The position numbers and the translations under genes are program-made. Positions 32,523 through 44,120 of a stretch of DNA of 64,000 nt are shown piece after piece (position 1 is the stretch's first letter; each line of letters begins with the position of its first letter). The DNA comes from Primulina eburnea (lineage: Eukaryota; Streptophyta; Magnoliopsida; Lamiales; Gesneriaceae). The notes beneath the pieces are model-generated. The model was not told where the DNA came from. It did no database searches and saw only the letters and a list, made by a program, of their open reading frames with translations. The stretch lies in the NCBI RefSeq assembly GCF_022965805.1, contig NC_133104.1, positions 20,073,071-20,137,070 of the forward strand, in the 5' to 3' direction.

Positions 32523-34322
32523 TGTAAGGCTTGAGAATTGTCCGTGTCATCGATGTGAGACTTGAAGAGGAGAATGCATGACATGAAAAATGAGAGTTTG
32601 AGCAAGCATGGCCGAAGCCACACCGCCCCTGCGGTGCTAGGACTACAGCAACCGCGGTGTAGGTGACAGAAAGTTGAGGGAAATGTGCGAAGCAACACCG
32701 CACCTGCGGTGCGTGCAAGACCGCACCCGCGGTGGTGAGACCGCACCCGCGGTGATGCAAGCGCCGCACCCGCGGTGATTGAGATTCAGAAAATATTATT
32801 GCTGCCCAGAGCTTAGCGCACCCGCGCTCTTAAACTACCGCACCCGCGGTAGTGCGTGTCATTTGAACAACATGAACACTCGTCCCTTTGCATGCAATAT
32901 GTAATAGGTGTCTTTATTTTCTTTGGCATTCAGAATAAGAACCGAGCTCCTTCTCCAAAGAATCCTCAAGCTTCAAGGTGGATTAGAACCTTGGTTTGAC
33001 AAGATTTATGCATCCGATTTATATTCCGAGTTAGGATTTGTGTTCCTCTCTTTGAAGGCTACAAGAGGATGTAAGTATTGTTCATTTCCAACATGTTTCG
33101 AAAATTATGTGTTGGAAGAATTCAGATTTGACATAAATTATGTGTTTTTGATATACTAAGTATCGTAGAAACGAAAACGGATCGAATTTCAGACGCCGTA
33201 TGCTATACGTTCGATTTTCCAGCATGTGTTGGATTGAGAATATACAGATTACAGCATGTATATAGATGTTAGATGAGATGATGAGTTGATTGTGATTGAG
33301 TATGATGTTCTTGAGTTACCGGTATAAAAGAATTACGCCGTTATGCCGTCGAATTGCATTGAAACCGATGTTAGTGTTGTATATTGATTTGCTTGAGATG
33401 TATATGACTGAAGTGCACATTGTTTATGCCATTTCAGATTTGTATTGACTACTTGGTATTCGAGATTTCAGTTCGACACAGACTATGCGACAAGAAAGGT
33501 ATAATTCATGTGGTCACGGGATTGCACCACTCGATTCAGACTTGATACGAGTTTCCCTAAATCACATACTAGATTGTTATTACATTGATTATGTAATATT
33601 TTGTTTATTGATTTATATTCGAGTCCTGAGATAGGAGATATTGGCAGATTTGCCAAAACTAGACGTTTCGGTGTATCGACGCATAGGAGCAGATTTGCTA
33701 TATGTGTAGACCCTCGATACAGAGTTGACTGAAGTCTAGGAATAAGACGTACCGTTGCCCCGAGTGGTTGGGTAGGTGACAGACCGTCTTATTCACACCG
33801 GGATCCCTAGATTAGAAACGAGTCGAGTCAAGATTTAAAGGTTGAATACAGATTTGTATTCTTCTACATGTTTAGATTTACATACATGTTACTTGATAAA
33901 TATGCTATGCTTGTGTACATGATTTATGACATTGCATGCATCCATGTTTTATACTGGGATATGTTCTCACCGGAGTTATCCGGCTGTTGTCGTGTCTGTA
34001 TGTGTGCATGGCAACAGGTGGGGCAGGATCAAGGTCACGACAAGGAAGAGAGAGTTGATAGCGTGGTGATGCCGGGTGTAGCAGCAGATTACTAGTAGTT
34101 TCCGTTTAGATCTGAACTACTTGTATTTGAGATTAGAACCTTAGTTGTGTGATTGTACTAGACAGATTTATATGTATCTGATGTTGTTTAATTATTATAT
34201 CAAGACATGTTATGCTTTAGTTATACATTCAAATTAATGTTAAAAGCAAATTTTTGACCCACATTTTCGAACAAAGATCCAATTAAATCCCAAAGAATTG
34301 AGTTAGAACCCGGGTCCCCACA
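32523..34322 (+). mobile_element. Solo LTR of the A/C/D family inside the B 5' LTR
   Basis: 1800 bp, starting TGTAAGGCTT and ending GGGTCCCCACA, flanked by GCGGG (32518-32522) and GCAGG (34323-34327), a TSD with one change. Its 3' two thirds (about 33050-34322) follow the C LTR closely. Its 5' third differs from C and carries a different GC-rich array. With no interior and a single LTR, loss by LTR-LTR recombination is the usual explanation. Confidence 0.9.
32615..32855 (+). repeat. GC-rich inverted-repeat array in the solo LTR
   Basis: Repeated motifs like CACCGCACCTGCGGTG and ACCGCACCCGCGGT. This motif resembles the array of B (reverse complement of ACCGCGGGTGCGGT), not the GCCCGAGCG array of C, although the rest of the LTR resembles C. 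Confidence 0.88.
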
Positions 34323-34635
34323 GCAGGTGCGATCCTTGCACTGCCGCGGGTGCGGTGATACCACGGCCTTCAAATTCCAAAATGATGAACAGTACACCGC
34401 GGGGGCACTCCTCTAAGAGCGCGGGTGCACTCAAGCCACGGCAATGAACAGTACTAAATCAACTAAAATCGATCCGAAACGCTGAAACGAACAATCAACA
34501 CCAACTAACACCTCAATAAAACAATAATCAATAAGACTATAGCCCAAAACACAACTCTAAACATCTAATCACATAACCCAAATAACATACGAAACTTAAA
34601 TCGTACCGTACACCGGGCTCGGCTATTAAATTCTA

Positions 34636-36116
34636 TCTTTCTATCTTCATCGGTCAGCGATTTAGACATTTCAATACATATTCTGACATTACTGATTTTC
34701 ATCTGTTTACTTCAAAACTGTCTATTCGAATTATCAAACATTTCCTGTTACCAGAATAGTACTGAATCTACTATTGTGTGCATCTGACAATACCTGTCAT
34801 TTCCAATTCGAACATTTGACACAAACAAATCAGCTAATAATATACATTAAAGAAAATACCTACCTGGTATTCAATTCTGACTATCAAAATCAAGTTCTGA
34901 ACAGTCTGATCAACTTCTGAACTGCTTTAATCTTCAAAATCAGTTCTGACTCAACTAAACTGTATATAAGCTCAACGGTTCATAACAATCGGTATCAAAC
35001 ACAGATTCAGAATGATAACAATATCGGATCAGATTCAAAATATCAATACGTAATATTGATCTAATACCTGCATAGAATGCAATTTCTGACATTTCGAAAA
35101 TTCTGCTATATTCAATGTCGTTCTCAGCCACCGATCATGGTCTCACATTGCTACAATCAATCATTATACTATCGTCAGATATCACAGACTCTGAATACAA
35201 TCTGTTACAATCCCAGTTCATATCCAAACAATTTTGTATACACACTCTCAGTACCCAAAATATTCAATACAGCTGTCAACTGTCCGATTCAATCAATCAT
35301 ACGCCGCGAATATATCAAAATATCAGATATAAAACGAGCATATATCATGAGAATATCTCTGAATATCGGATTTATCAGCCCATAATTGGAACTGAAGTAT
35401 ATTCCAGAGAAACACATAATCAGATGTAACTCTAACCCTTCAGGTAATAAACCTTTCAACTGATATCTCAGTTCTCTCGATTCAATCAGTATCAGTCTAT
35501 AAGAAATTCTAGAATGAAACCAATACCTGGAATCACATCAAGGCCGAAGTCACTCTCCCTGATACAGGACCAACCTGAAATCTCATCTGCCAGCCTATAG
35601 CAAACTTCCTGCTACTAGTAAATCAATCCCTGATAGGCTCATCTTCAGTCATCAACTGAATACATAAGGAATTACTCCATTCCTTTCGATAATCATCGAA
35701 TCTTATATAATACGGATTTCAAGGAATTCAAAATCAAGAATCCTTACCGTATATCATTCATTCTTTGGCGATTTCAGGTCCAAATCTTACCATTTCCTGG
35801 CAAGACTCTATAATAGCTCTGTACTTGTTCGATATATCAATATCAATCATGCAGTCATCATCAGACAATACAAGTACAAGCTAGTCTAACTCAATCTCAT
35901 TCTCAACTTACTGCAGTATATGATATATCACAGAATATCACTAATATCAATTCTTTTCCCCAAAAGGTATAAAAGTCAATACTACAGTAACACAGACCCA
36001 ACAGGTACAACATATATCAATGCAACTCAGTCAAAGATAATCGCAAGGAATGCATTAGTATACATCAATACATATGCAACATAATCATAAAAGAACAGTT
36101 ACCTGTTACAATCGCA
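34636..36116 (-). pseudogene. Decayed pol of element A lacking RT and RNase H (first copy)
   Basis: No long frame. In minus orientation it passes from a protease remnant directly to sequence matching the RNase H-integrase linker of C, with no RT or RNase H core. The same junction order and matching non-coding sequence occur in D (40200-41000), for example the TATTA(A/G)CTGATTTGT segment. Confidence 0.7.
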
Positions 36117-37028
36117 TCAAGTCTGTCCTGGGTCTGTCTCCTGGTCCTTACAACCAGATGGTTCTGCTCTATCAGATCTCCAGAAGCTTTTCCGCCGACA
36201 CACTCTAGCAAAATGTCCTTGCTGTTTACAAACACGGCATCGACTGGTCACCCCATGACATTGCTCTGCGGAATGTCTTCCCCCGCAATTTCTGCAATAG
36301 ATGCCAGTATAACTCGGACAAGAACCGCTAGAGCTAGATGAACCGCTCCCAAACTTCTTGAATTGCTTCTTTTGAACTTTCAACATCTCTTTCTTTCCAC
36401 CACTACTACTGCCAATCTCGATTCTGGAAGGCAGTGGTTGTGGTATCGGTGTTGGAAGAACATATGAAGCTTCCTTTTGTCTCATTAGAACGGTTTCTGC
36501 TCTTCTGGCTCGATTCAGAGTATCAGTAAAATTACTCGGTTGTTTCACAGTTACCAAGGTGCGTATTTCTGGATTCAAGCCCTTGTTAAACTGATCAGCT
36601 ACAGCTGTATCATTGCTAGCCACTTGCGGACCAAACTTTAACAAGGTAAAGAAATGGGCCAAATATTCATCAATCTTCAATGGACCCTGCCTCAAATTTG
36701 CAAATTCTGCACTTTTGTCCTCTCGATATGATAGAGGTACAAACCTTTGATAAAATTCCACTTTGAAAAGTTTCCACGTAATCGTGAAACCACGCTGTGC
36801 TATGGCTTCCCGGGTTATCAGCCACCAACTCCTAGCGACTTCCCGTAGTTGATTCCCAACCAATTTTATTCTGGACTCATCTGTGAATCCCAGAAATTCA
36901 AACAGCATTTCAATCTCCTCCAGCCAAGTCTCACAATCAGCTGGTGCCTCAACACCCCTCAAAATCGGTGGTTGAAACGACTGAAACCTTATCATATGTG
37001 TTTCCATCGGAGTTTCAGACACATCCAT
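36117..37028 (-). CDS. gag: Gag polyprotein of element A (first copy)
   Basis: 303 residues from an internal Met (MDVSETPMETH); the same frame could be read a little further upstream, but a TGA stands before the position equivalent to the start used by the second copy. Gag core, basic Ser-rich linker and CCHC knuckle [14 protein letters not shown] are as in the copy at 2593-3567, with only scattered differences. The loss of an upstream start makes translation of full-length Gag doubtful, but no internal stop or frameshift is present. Confidence 0.8.
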   Translation of the reverse strand: MDVSETPMETHMIRFQSFQPPILRGVEAPADCETWLEEIEMLFEFLGFTDESRIKLVGNQLREVARSWWLITREAIAQRGFTITWKLFKVEFYQRFVPLSYREDKSAEFANLRQGPLKIDEYLAHFFTLLKFGPQVASNDTAVADQFNKGLNPEIRTLVTVKQPSNFTDTLNRARRAETVLMRQKEASYVLPTPIPQPLPSRIEIGSSSGGKKEMLKVQKKQFKKFGSGSSSSSGSCPSYTGIYCRNCGGRHSAEQCHGVTSRCRVCKQQGHFARVCRRKSFWRSDRAEPSGCKDQETDPGQT

Positions 37029-37468
37029 CTGATCATACGATGTACTACCCCTTTCTGGAATCCTTCTAGGAGGAATATCTGATAATCACATATGTTAGTA
37101 GTAACAGGAGACAGATCCGTCTCAATCCCAATCCTAATCAGCTTACCTCTGATCAAGAATTGGTTCTGATCAAGTTCCAAATAATACATATTACCAAATC
37201 AACTCAGATATTCAGGTAACATGTAGCTTAATATACAGTAAAAACATACTGAAATCTTAGCATATACAATGTAATTTCAACATTATATTCAATCATATGC
37301 CATATAAATCCAGGCAGTAAAGCATAATATCATGCTAGCATACACAATGTAATTCCACATTATAATCAATCACATGCTAGCAGTCACATGCAAGGAAAGA
37401 AAACTCACTCTACCCCGCTCACTCTTCTCTATCTCAGTGCTAAGGAACCTATAGTTCAAGGACCTACA

Positions 37469-37480
37469 GCTCTGATACCA
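37469..37480 (-). other. Primer-binding site of element A (first copy)
   Basis: TGGTATCAGAGC on the minus strand, next to the LTR end at 37486. Confidence 0.88.
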
Positions 37481-37485
37481 CCTGT

Positions 37486-38239
37486 TGTGGGACCCGGACG
37501 TTAATTCATTCCTTAATCGTCGTTAGGAATAATTTAAATCAATTATAATAAACAGGGTCTAAATTTTTTTCTAAAATACACAGCGGAACCGTAATGTAAT
37601 TAAATTCAAATTACATATTAAACATAACATACAATTATTGTATGATCTACAATAATCCAACTAGGTTCAACTACAAGTCAGTGCTGAATCCTAAGTTGCT
37701 TCAAAGCCCGGATCTCCACGCTATCTAGTCCAGCCTCGTTCTCTTCTTGACCCTGATCCTAGCCCACCTGTCGCCATGCACACATACAAACAAGACAACA
37801 GCCGGATAACTCCGGTGAGATATAAATATCCCAGTATAAATCATGTATACATGCCATCATATAAATAATATAAAAGCATATAACAGAAAATCATATCCCA
37901 TATCAAAATCATGACATGAAATAATAACAAGAATAAATCATATTCTAAACATGTATCCTATTCAGGAACGTAATCAATATCAAGAATAATTCCTATTCTA
38001 AACATGTACCAGTATCAGGAACATAATTCAACATCCATCAATATCAATCGATATAACTGTCACTCAAACTCGTGACTCTACGTTTTAGACTAGATTCAAT
38101 CCTAGCCTAGGGATCCCGGTTTCCAGACATTGGCATTCCATATCGACCAAGAGTAATAGAAAAGACTCCAGTTCTATCCACGTCGATATAGCATCGATCA
38201 CCAGTAATAGAAGAAGCTCTGTTTCTATCCACATCAGTA
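37486..38239 (-). mobile_element. Truncated 5' LTR of element A
   Basis: Only the last 754 bp (U5 side) of the LTR remain; the equivalent complete region is 3962 to about 4710. It ends abruptly inside the minisatellite. Confidence 0.88.
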
Positions 38240-38316
38240 TAGCCCTGTTTTATAATTGATTAATTAGTCCCAAACATGATTAAGAACTTGATTAGCGTCC
38301 GGGTCCCCACAACAGG

Positions 38317-38328
38317 TGGTATCAGAGC
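38317..38328 (+). other. Primer-binding site of element D
   Basis: TGGTATCAGAGC, five bases after the LTR remnant ends at 38311. Confidence 0.9.
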
Positions 38329-38593
38329 TGTAGGTACTAGAATTGTATATTCTTGAGATTGAGATAGAAGCTAGTGAGCGGGGTAGATTGAATTTTCTTT
38401 CCTTGCTTGTGATTGCTAGCATGACTTACTGCTTTGACATACATGTTACTTGATTTATCTGATTTGATATAGTAATATGTATTATTGGGAACGAATCTGA
38501 ACTGATTCCCGATCAGCAGTAAAATGATCGGAGGAGAGATTGAATTGACACAGATGTGTTGGATTGGGTCACTAATCATTTTGAGTTTCAGAT

Positions 38594-39703
38594 AAGCCTC
38601 CTAGACGAATTCCAGAACAGGGTAGTACATCGAATCCTCCAATGGATGTAACACCAACTCCAATGGAAACCTTGCTGAAGAGGTTTCAGTCTTTCAAACC
38701 ACCGACTCTTACGGGTACTGAGACATCAGTCGAGTGTGAGAGTTGGTTAGGTAGCATTGAGTTGCTGTTTGATTCACTCGAATACAGTGATTAGTGCCGG
38801 ATTAAATTGATTGGACACCAGTTGCTGGATGTTGCACAAAGCTGGTGGATTACAATGAAGAGGGCCTTGGAGCAACGAGGTACGATTATTACTTGGGATG
38901 TATTTAAAACTGAGTTTTATCAAAGATTCTTCCTAGTGTCGTACAGGAAAGACAAGGGGGCGGAGTTTGCCAACTTGAGACAGGGTCAGCTGAACATTGA
39001 AGAATATGTGACCAAGTTCTCAACCTTGTTGAAGTTTGCTCCTCATGTATCTGAAAATGACGAAGCCGTTGCCGATCAGTTCATCAATGGCCTGAACCCC
39101 GATATTTTTACATTGGTGAATACCGGACGACCGAATAACTTTGCTGATGCCATGAATAGAGCAAAGGGCGCTGAAGCGGGCCTGATAAGGCAGAGAGGAG
39201 CTGAATTTGTTCCTCCAGTGTCGAGACCACCGCAACCACCTCCCCGATTCGAGAGTGGCAGTAGCAGTGGTGGAAGGAAAGATTTTCTGAAGGCTAAAGG
39301 AAAGCAGTTTAAGAAGTCTGGCGGCAGTTCTTCTAGTTCCAGTGGTCCCCAACAGAGTTATACCGGGCCTTACTGTGGAAATTGTGGAGGGAGACATTCC
39401 ACTGAACAATGCCAAGGAGTACTTGGTAGCTGCCACTTCTGCAAACAACAGGGACATTTTTCCAGAGTATGTCCACAGAGGGGTTCCCAAAGATTCCAGG
39501 GAGCCGGATCATCTGGATCAGCGGCACAGGGAAGTAGACGATCATCTGCTGTTACTACATTTCAGCCAGCACCATCTCAGTCACAGCAGAGGCCAGGAGG
39601 AAGCCAGACAGTTGGCCAACCTCCTAGACAGCAGGCCAGAGTATTTGCTTTGACCGAGGAGCAGGCTCAGGAAGCACCAGATGATGATGTTGCAGGTAAC
39701 TGA
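38594..39703 (+). pseudogene. gag: Element D gag, start lost and one premature stop
   Basis: The frame begins with the conserved Pro-Pro-Arg-Arg-Ile-Pro but the preceding ATG is absent; the first Met is at 38642. TAG at 38792-38794 replaces the GAG found in A (Thr-Asp-Glu). Downstream, 298 residues are open from 38807: Gag core (FYQRF at about residues 45-50), Ser/Gly-rich basic linker, Cys/His stretch CGNCGGRHSTEQC and CCHC knuckle CHFCKQQGHFSRVC. A Gln-rich tail ends at the gag-protease boundary (stop at 39703). Confidence 0.85.
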
Positions 39704-41917
39704 TTTGTTTGATTATCCTGCATATGTATTGAGGGATACCGGTGCTTCACATACTTTTATTTCTGAAAGATTTGCATTGATGTATGATGCATTATCTGTT
39801 GAGTCCATATTTACTGTAGTAATTGTTTCTTTTCCTTTGAGAAAAGATCTTGTATCAGTTATTTCTGTTAGATCTTGTATACTACAGTTGGATGAGAATG
39901 AGATCGAGTTAGATTGTGTGGTAGATGGTATTGTTCTGGTGTTCTCTGATTTTGGAACTGCATTACTGATATTGATATGCTGATCAAGTACAGAGCTACC
40001 ATAGATTAATTCCAGAAGATGGTGAGAATTGGACCTGAGATGATCAAGGGATGAATATTGTACGATAAGAATTCTAGACTGAGAATTTCTTTGATATTCG
40101 TACTAGCTATGACTCGATTATTCCAGAAAGGAGCAGAGTGACTCCTTATGTATTCAGTTGATTTACTGAAGTTGAGTCTATCATTGGCTGATTTACCAAT
40201 GATAAGAAAGTTATTGATGTTTTCCCCAGATGAGACTTCAGATCTGATTCCAATCAGAGAGATTGATTTTAGTCTTGAACTGATATTAGAAATTGTTGAA
40301 ATTTTGAATCCTGATTGAGACAGATTGCATTCAGGATGTGTTATATCTGAAGATGATATATTTGTTGATTTTAACAGAGTTAAACCGTGATTAGTCAGCT
40401 GAGGTTGAAATCAGTGTCAGACAGTTGCGGTTTATGAATTTAGCATGCTTTGAATCTGATTGAATATTGATGTTATTCGGAACACGTGGTTGAGACGGAT
40501 TTTAGACAATGAAGATTATATTGTACCGTCTGAACCAAAGCTGATTTTGAAACGTTAGCAGTTCAAAACGCTGATTAGAATGTTTTGAACTCAATATCGA
40601 TAGTCAGAACAGAGTGTCGGTCAGAATATCAGGCAAGTAATACTGTATTATATGAGATTGATTATTCTGTGATGCCAGATGTGTCAGAATGATACAATAA
40701 AGCTTGATATTGATAGTCAGAGCCGAATACCAGGTAGGTATTTCCTCTTTACTTTATGTTATTAACTGATTTGTGTATATCAAATAGTTCGAATCAGAAA
40801 GAACAGATATTGTTAGAAGTTTATAGTCATGGATTCAGTGTTCAGTCTGACGATTGAGATTGTATTGTATTCGAACAGATAGTGTGATATAGACAGATGA
40901 GATCAGTTATAACAGAAATGTATTGAAATGTTGACAGAAATTGTACTGATATGTCTAAATAGCTAACAGAAAAGATAGAAAGATAGAAATCAGAATATTT
41001 ATTACAGAATTGTGAAGTTCTAAATAGAAATGGGAGTACATTTCTATAGACTTCGTAATGAAATTACCATCATTTCTACAAATTGTAATATGATATGATT
41101 AAGATTGACAGATTGTTCAATCTATATCTATCGGTTTGTACCAGATAATGTACAAACATGACCAAATGACACAGATTGATGTCAGAAAAGTGGTCAGAAA
41201 GATCAGAATGCCACCATAGAATGTATCAGATTGTGATTTTTTGATTGATTGTGTACTTATGATAGAGTATACCATGAGCTCTCTCTTAGATTGTTTCATA
41301 GATTGACGGATAATCAGAGCGAATTATTCGGATACTGGAGAATATCCCGGAACTGTAGTGCTAGATTTTAGCACTAGTTGACATGATTCATTGCCATTTT
41401 GTGAATTGTCGTACAACAACAGATCTCAGACGAGTATTGAAATCGCTTCTTCGAAGCGTTGTACGGAAAGATATATGAATCCTCTATTTATCGAGATGAT
41501 ACCTCTGAGATTCCTGAGATTGGACCGGACATGATCAGAGATATGATTAAAAAGATAAATCTAATTCAGAAGAAAATGAAAACAACTCAGAATAGATAGA
41601 CTGAATCTGCCAACATCGGACGATGACTGTTGGTAACTGAGATCAAAGATCGAATATATCTTTGATTGAGATAAACAGATTTAATAACAGCTAATGGTGT
41701 TGAGCTGTTACGAACTGTTAGTTGGGTCTATATAGATATTGTATAACCAGTATTACGAGATTGATTTTATCAGAGCTATTCTTAACAATAGCATTTGATA
41801 TGAGATTGAAATTTCAGAACAGATTCACTGAGATGAGTTTTAATTTAAACTCTATATACATTTCTTCTGATATATCTGAATTGATTACTTGCGAGTTCGA
41901 GGACGAACTCAGATCTA
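39704..41917 (+). pseudogene. Element D decayed pol: protease remnant, RT/RNase H lost, integrase remnant
   Basis: A shifted frame (about 39717-39983) keeps a recognisable aspartic protease with [13 protein letters not shown]. Traces of the protease-RT linker (LADLP, FSPDE) reach about 40295. The RT and RNase H cores are absent; matching resumes with the RNase H-integrase linker (about 40530) and then integrase core traces (41030-41660). Stops and frameshifts occur throughout. Element A has the same arrangement. Confidence 0.75.
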
Positions 41918-41930
41918 AGAGGGGGAGAAA
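41918..41930 (+). other. Polypurine tract of element D
   Basis: AGAGGGGGAGAAA immediately before the 3' LTR, as in C. Confidence 0.88.
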
Positions 41931-42082
41931 TGTAATGCCCAAGAATTTGATTAACATAATCTGAGATGATTAACGTAATCTGAGATGATTTATTGATGAT
42001 GAACGAATATGAGTATAGTTAGACCACTCCGGAACCAAATTGGTTAAAGCATATGAGCTATGTAATGTTTGGGCAGAACCGG

Positions 42083-42296
42083 TGGCGCCCGAGCGGTAGA
42101 AAGAGACCGCCCGAGCGCCAATGTTCAACAAAGAAGAGTCTCGGGCAGAAGAGGTGGCGCCCGAGCGGTAGAATAGTACCGCTCGAGCGCCAATGGAGGA
42201 GCATCCGGACAGAGAGCTCGCGCCCGGGCGGCAGATTGTCACCGCCCGAGCGCCGAGCTCGCGCCCGAGCGGTATTTTCTTACCGCTCGAGCGCGA
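42083..42296 (+). repeat. GC-rich inverted-repeat array in the D LTR (4 pairs)
   Basis: Four pairs of arms like GGCGCCCGAGCGGT and ACCGCCCGAGCGCC with short AT-rich loops; the last two pairs are nearly adjacent. Same motif and place as in C and A. Confidence 0.9.
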
Positions 42297-42342
42297 GGCG
42301 TGGCGCGTGAAGGATGTGCCACTCGGTGTTTTGCATGTACGA

Positions 42343-42343
42343 G

Positions 42344-42376
<33 letters not shown>

Positions 42377-42408
42377 CATATATATATATATGTATATATA
42401 TATATATC
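42343..42408 (+). repeat. AT microsatellite, probable TATA region of LTR D
   Basis: Alternating AT/TA with occasional C or G, 66 bp, directly downstream of the inverted-repeat array, where C and A have a short TATA-like run. Confidence 0.85.
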
Positions 42409-43129
42409 ATGAATTCTGAAAGAAAAAGGAATCGAAGAAAGAATCGAGAAAAGGGTTCAGAGAAAGGGTTGAAAATCCTTACGCCTTTTCTGAGAAATCC
42501 GCCCGTCCGATTTTGAATCCGACTTCGGTATCGAGTTCCTAGCGACGTAGGCTACAACTGGACGTAAGTTTTAATACGTTTTGACATGTCTTGAAATTAT
42601 GATGTTGTTAGAATTGAATACACGTCATATATGTTGCTCTTGACATGTTAGACCGCATAGAATCGAAGTCAGATTAAGAAACGGACTGAATATGAACTTG
42701 TTATGATTTTCAGAATGAGATTGAATAAGAATTGATATCCAGATTGAGTGATTATCGATTATGAGATATTAGAATTGATATCTGACTGATATGATAGGGC
42801 TGGATATATTGAGATTATGATGTTATGTTGTTGAAACAGAATTTGATTGAATTCTGTTTGTATCCAGTATTAATTGAGTGGTGTATTGATACCATACCCT
42901 CGATATTGTTATTGTCAGATTGAGTATTGACAGGCTTGGGGTTCGAGACTTCGACAGAGCCAGAATATCAGAAAGAAAGGTATAAATTAATGTTGAGTTG
43001 GGATTGCACAACTCGAGTGAGGTTTGACTCGAGTCTCCCTAAATCACATACTTTCATTTATTGCATTGATATTTGCAATTGATGAGACTTATGATTGTTG
43101 TCTATTGATTTATAGCCACTGCATGTAAT

Positions 43130-43440
43130 GACTGCTGATTCGCTAGTCATTGATTGAGTTGCTTAGATACTGACTCTATGTATTGATTACTGAGTCGTTG
43201 AGTCATAGGCTGATTCACCTAGTCACCGGCTGATTCGTCGGGTTATTGACTGATTCGTATTATTATAGGCTGATTCGCCTAGGCACCGGCTGATTCGTCT
43301 GGTGATTGACTGATTCGTCTAAACTTAAGCTGATTCGCTTAAATACAAGCTGAGTGTCTGATTATTGGCTTGATTCGCCTAATTACCGGCTGATTCATTG
43401 GGTTATTGACTGAGTCGTCAATTCTGTGGCTGATTTGCCC
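43130..43440 (+). repeat. CTGATTCG minisatellite in LTR D
   Basis: More than ten imperfect units of about 20-25 bp built around (GG)CTGATTCG(C/T)C. It occupies the place of the unrelated 51-bp minisatellite in the A LTR, just before the conserved GGGATCCCTAGG segment. Confidence 0.85.
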
Positions 43441-44120
43441 AGACACTGGAGATATGAATTATATCGATGCCGTTTAGGGATTGATTCATTCCTATCAACT
43501 GAGATTCGATATAATTACCTATATCCAGACATCGGGATCCCTAGGATAGAGTTGAGTCGAGTCTGAGACGACGCGTCAGTGGAGTCGAGTCTGAGACGAC
43601 GTGTCGGTTGAGTTGAGTCTGATATGACATGTTGATTTACATTGTTTATGCCATTCTTGATTATTGAATGTTTGATATGAATTTATGTTTCTGATTTGAG
43701 ACATGTTATAAATACTTCTTATATATGCTTTCGTATATGCTTTTATATGACTGCATGTTTACATTGTTTATACTGGGATATTTATATCTCACCGAAGTTA
43801 TCCGGCTGTTGTCTTGTTTGTATGTGTGCATGACAACAGGTGGGGCTGGATCAGGGTCAAGAAGAGGATGAGAGAAGATTAGATAGCGTGGAGATCCGGG
43901 CTTCGAAGCAACATAGGATTCAGCACTGATATGTAGTTGAACCTAGTTGAATTCTTCTAGATAACGCAAGATTTGTATGTTCATGTTTAATATGTAATTT
44001 GAGTAAATTACATTACGTTTCCGCTTTGTATTTTAAAAAAAAAAATTTAGACCCTGTTTTATAATTGATTAATTAGTCCCAAACATGATTAAGAACTTGA
44101 TTAGCATCCGGGTCCCCACA

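Larger units (their letters stand above)
6800..34630 (-). mobile_element. Element B: Ty3/Gypsy chromovirus (Tekay/Del-like) with nested insertions
   Basis: This minus-strand element is delimited by 1614-bp LTRs (6800-8413 and 31212-34630 after subtracting a solo LTR and its duplication) and by perfect 5-bp TSDs. It has a PBS at 31195-31206, gag-pol from 31080 downwards, and a polypurine tract at 8414-8426. Element C is inserted in its integrase region (9541-27743) and a C-like solo LTR in its 5' LTR. Domain order Gag-PR-RT-RH-IN-chromodomain identifies Ty3/Gypsy; the chromodomain sequence resembles the Tekay/Del branch. Confidence 0.93.
31212..34630 (-). mobile_element. 5' LTR of element B, interrupted by a solo LTR
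   Basis: It consists of 31212-32522 and 34328-34630, together 1614 bp, equal to the 3' LTR. At the outer end the terminal CA/TG carries one change (CTATTAAA here versus CTATTACA in the partner). A GC-rich repeat array surrounds the insertion point. Confidence 0.92.
34631..38239 (-). mobile_element. Element A, right part: truncated LTR, gag and decayed pol (first copy)
   Basis: Minus-strand order: LTR fragment 38239-37486, PBS, gag, decayed protease, RNase H-integrase linker. It is split by B from its continuation at 6799. The right TSD of B is 34631-34635. At 38239 the LTR breaks inside its 51-bp minisatellite and abuts element D in opposite orientation. Confidence 0.85.
38240..44120 (+). 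mobile_element. Element D: gag-only Gypsy relative of A, 5' LTR truncated
   Basis: Plus strand: 72-bp remnant of the 5' LTR (38240-38311), PBS 38317-38328, gag, protease remnant, decayed integrase, PPT, and a 2190-bp 3' LTR (41931-44120). The remnant matches the last bases of the 3' LTR. LTR ends and gag relate it to A and C. Confidence 0.88.
41931..44120 (+). mobile_element. 3' LTR of element D
   Basis: Starts TGTAATGCCC, ends GGGTCCCCACA, 2190 bp. Contains a GC-rich inverted-repeat array (42083-42296), a long AT microsatellite with the TATA region (42343-42408), and a minisatellite (about 43130-43440) that differs from the one at the same place in A. Confidence 0.92.
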
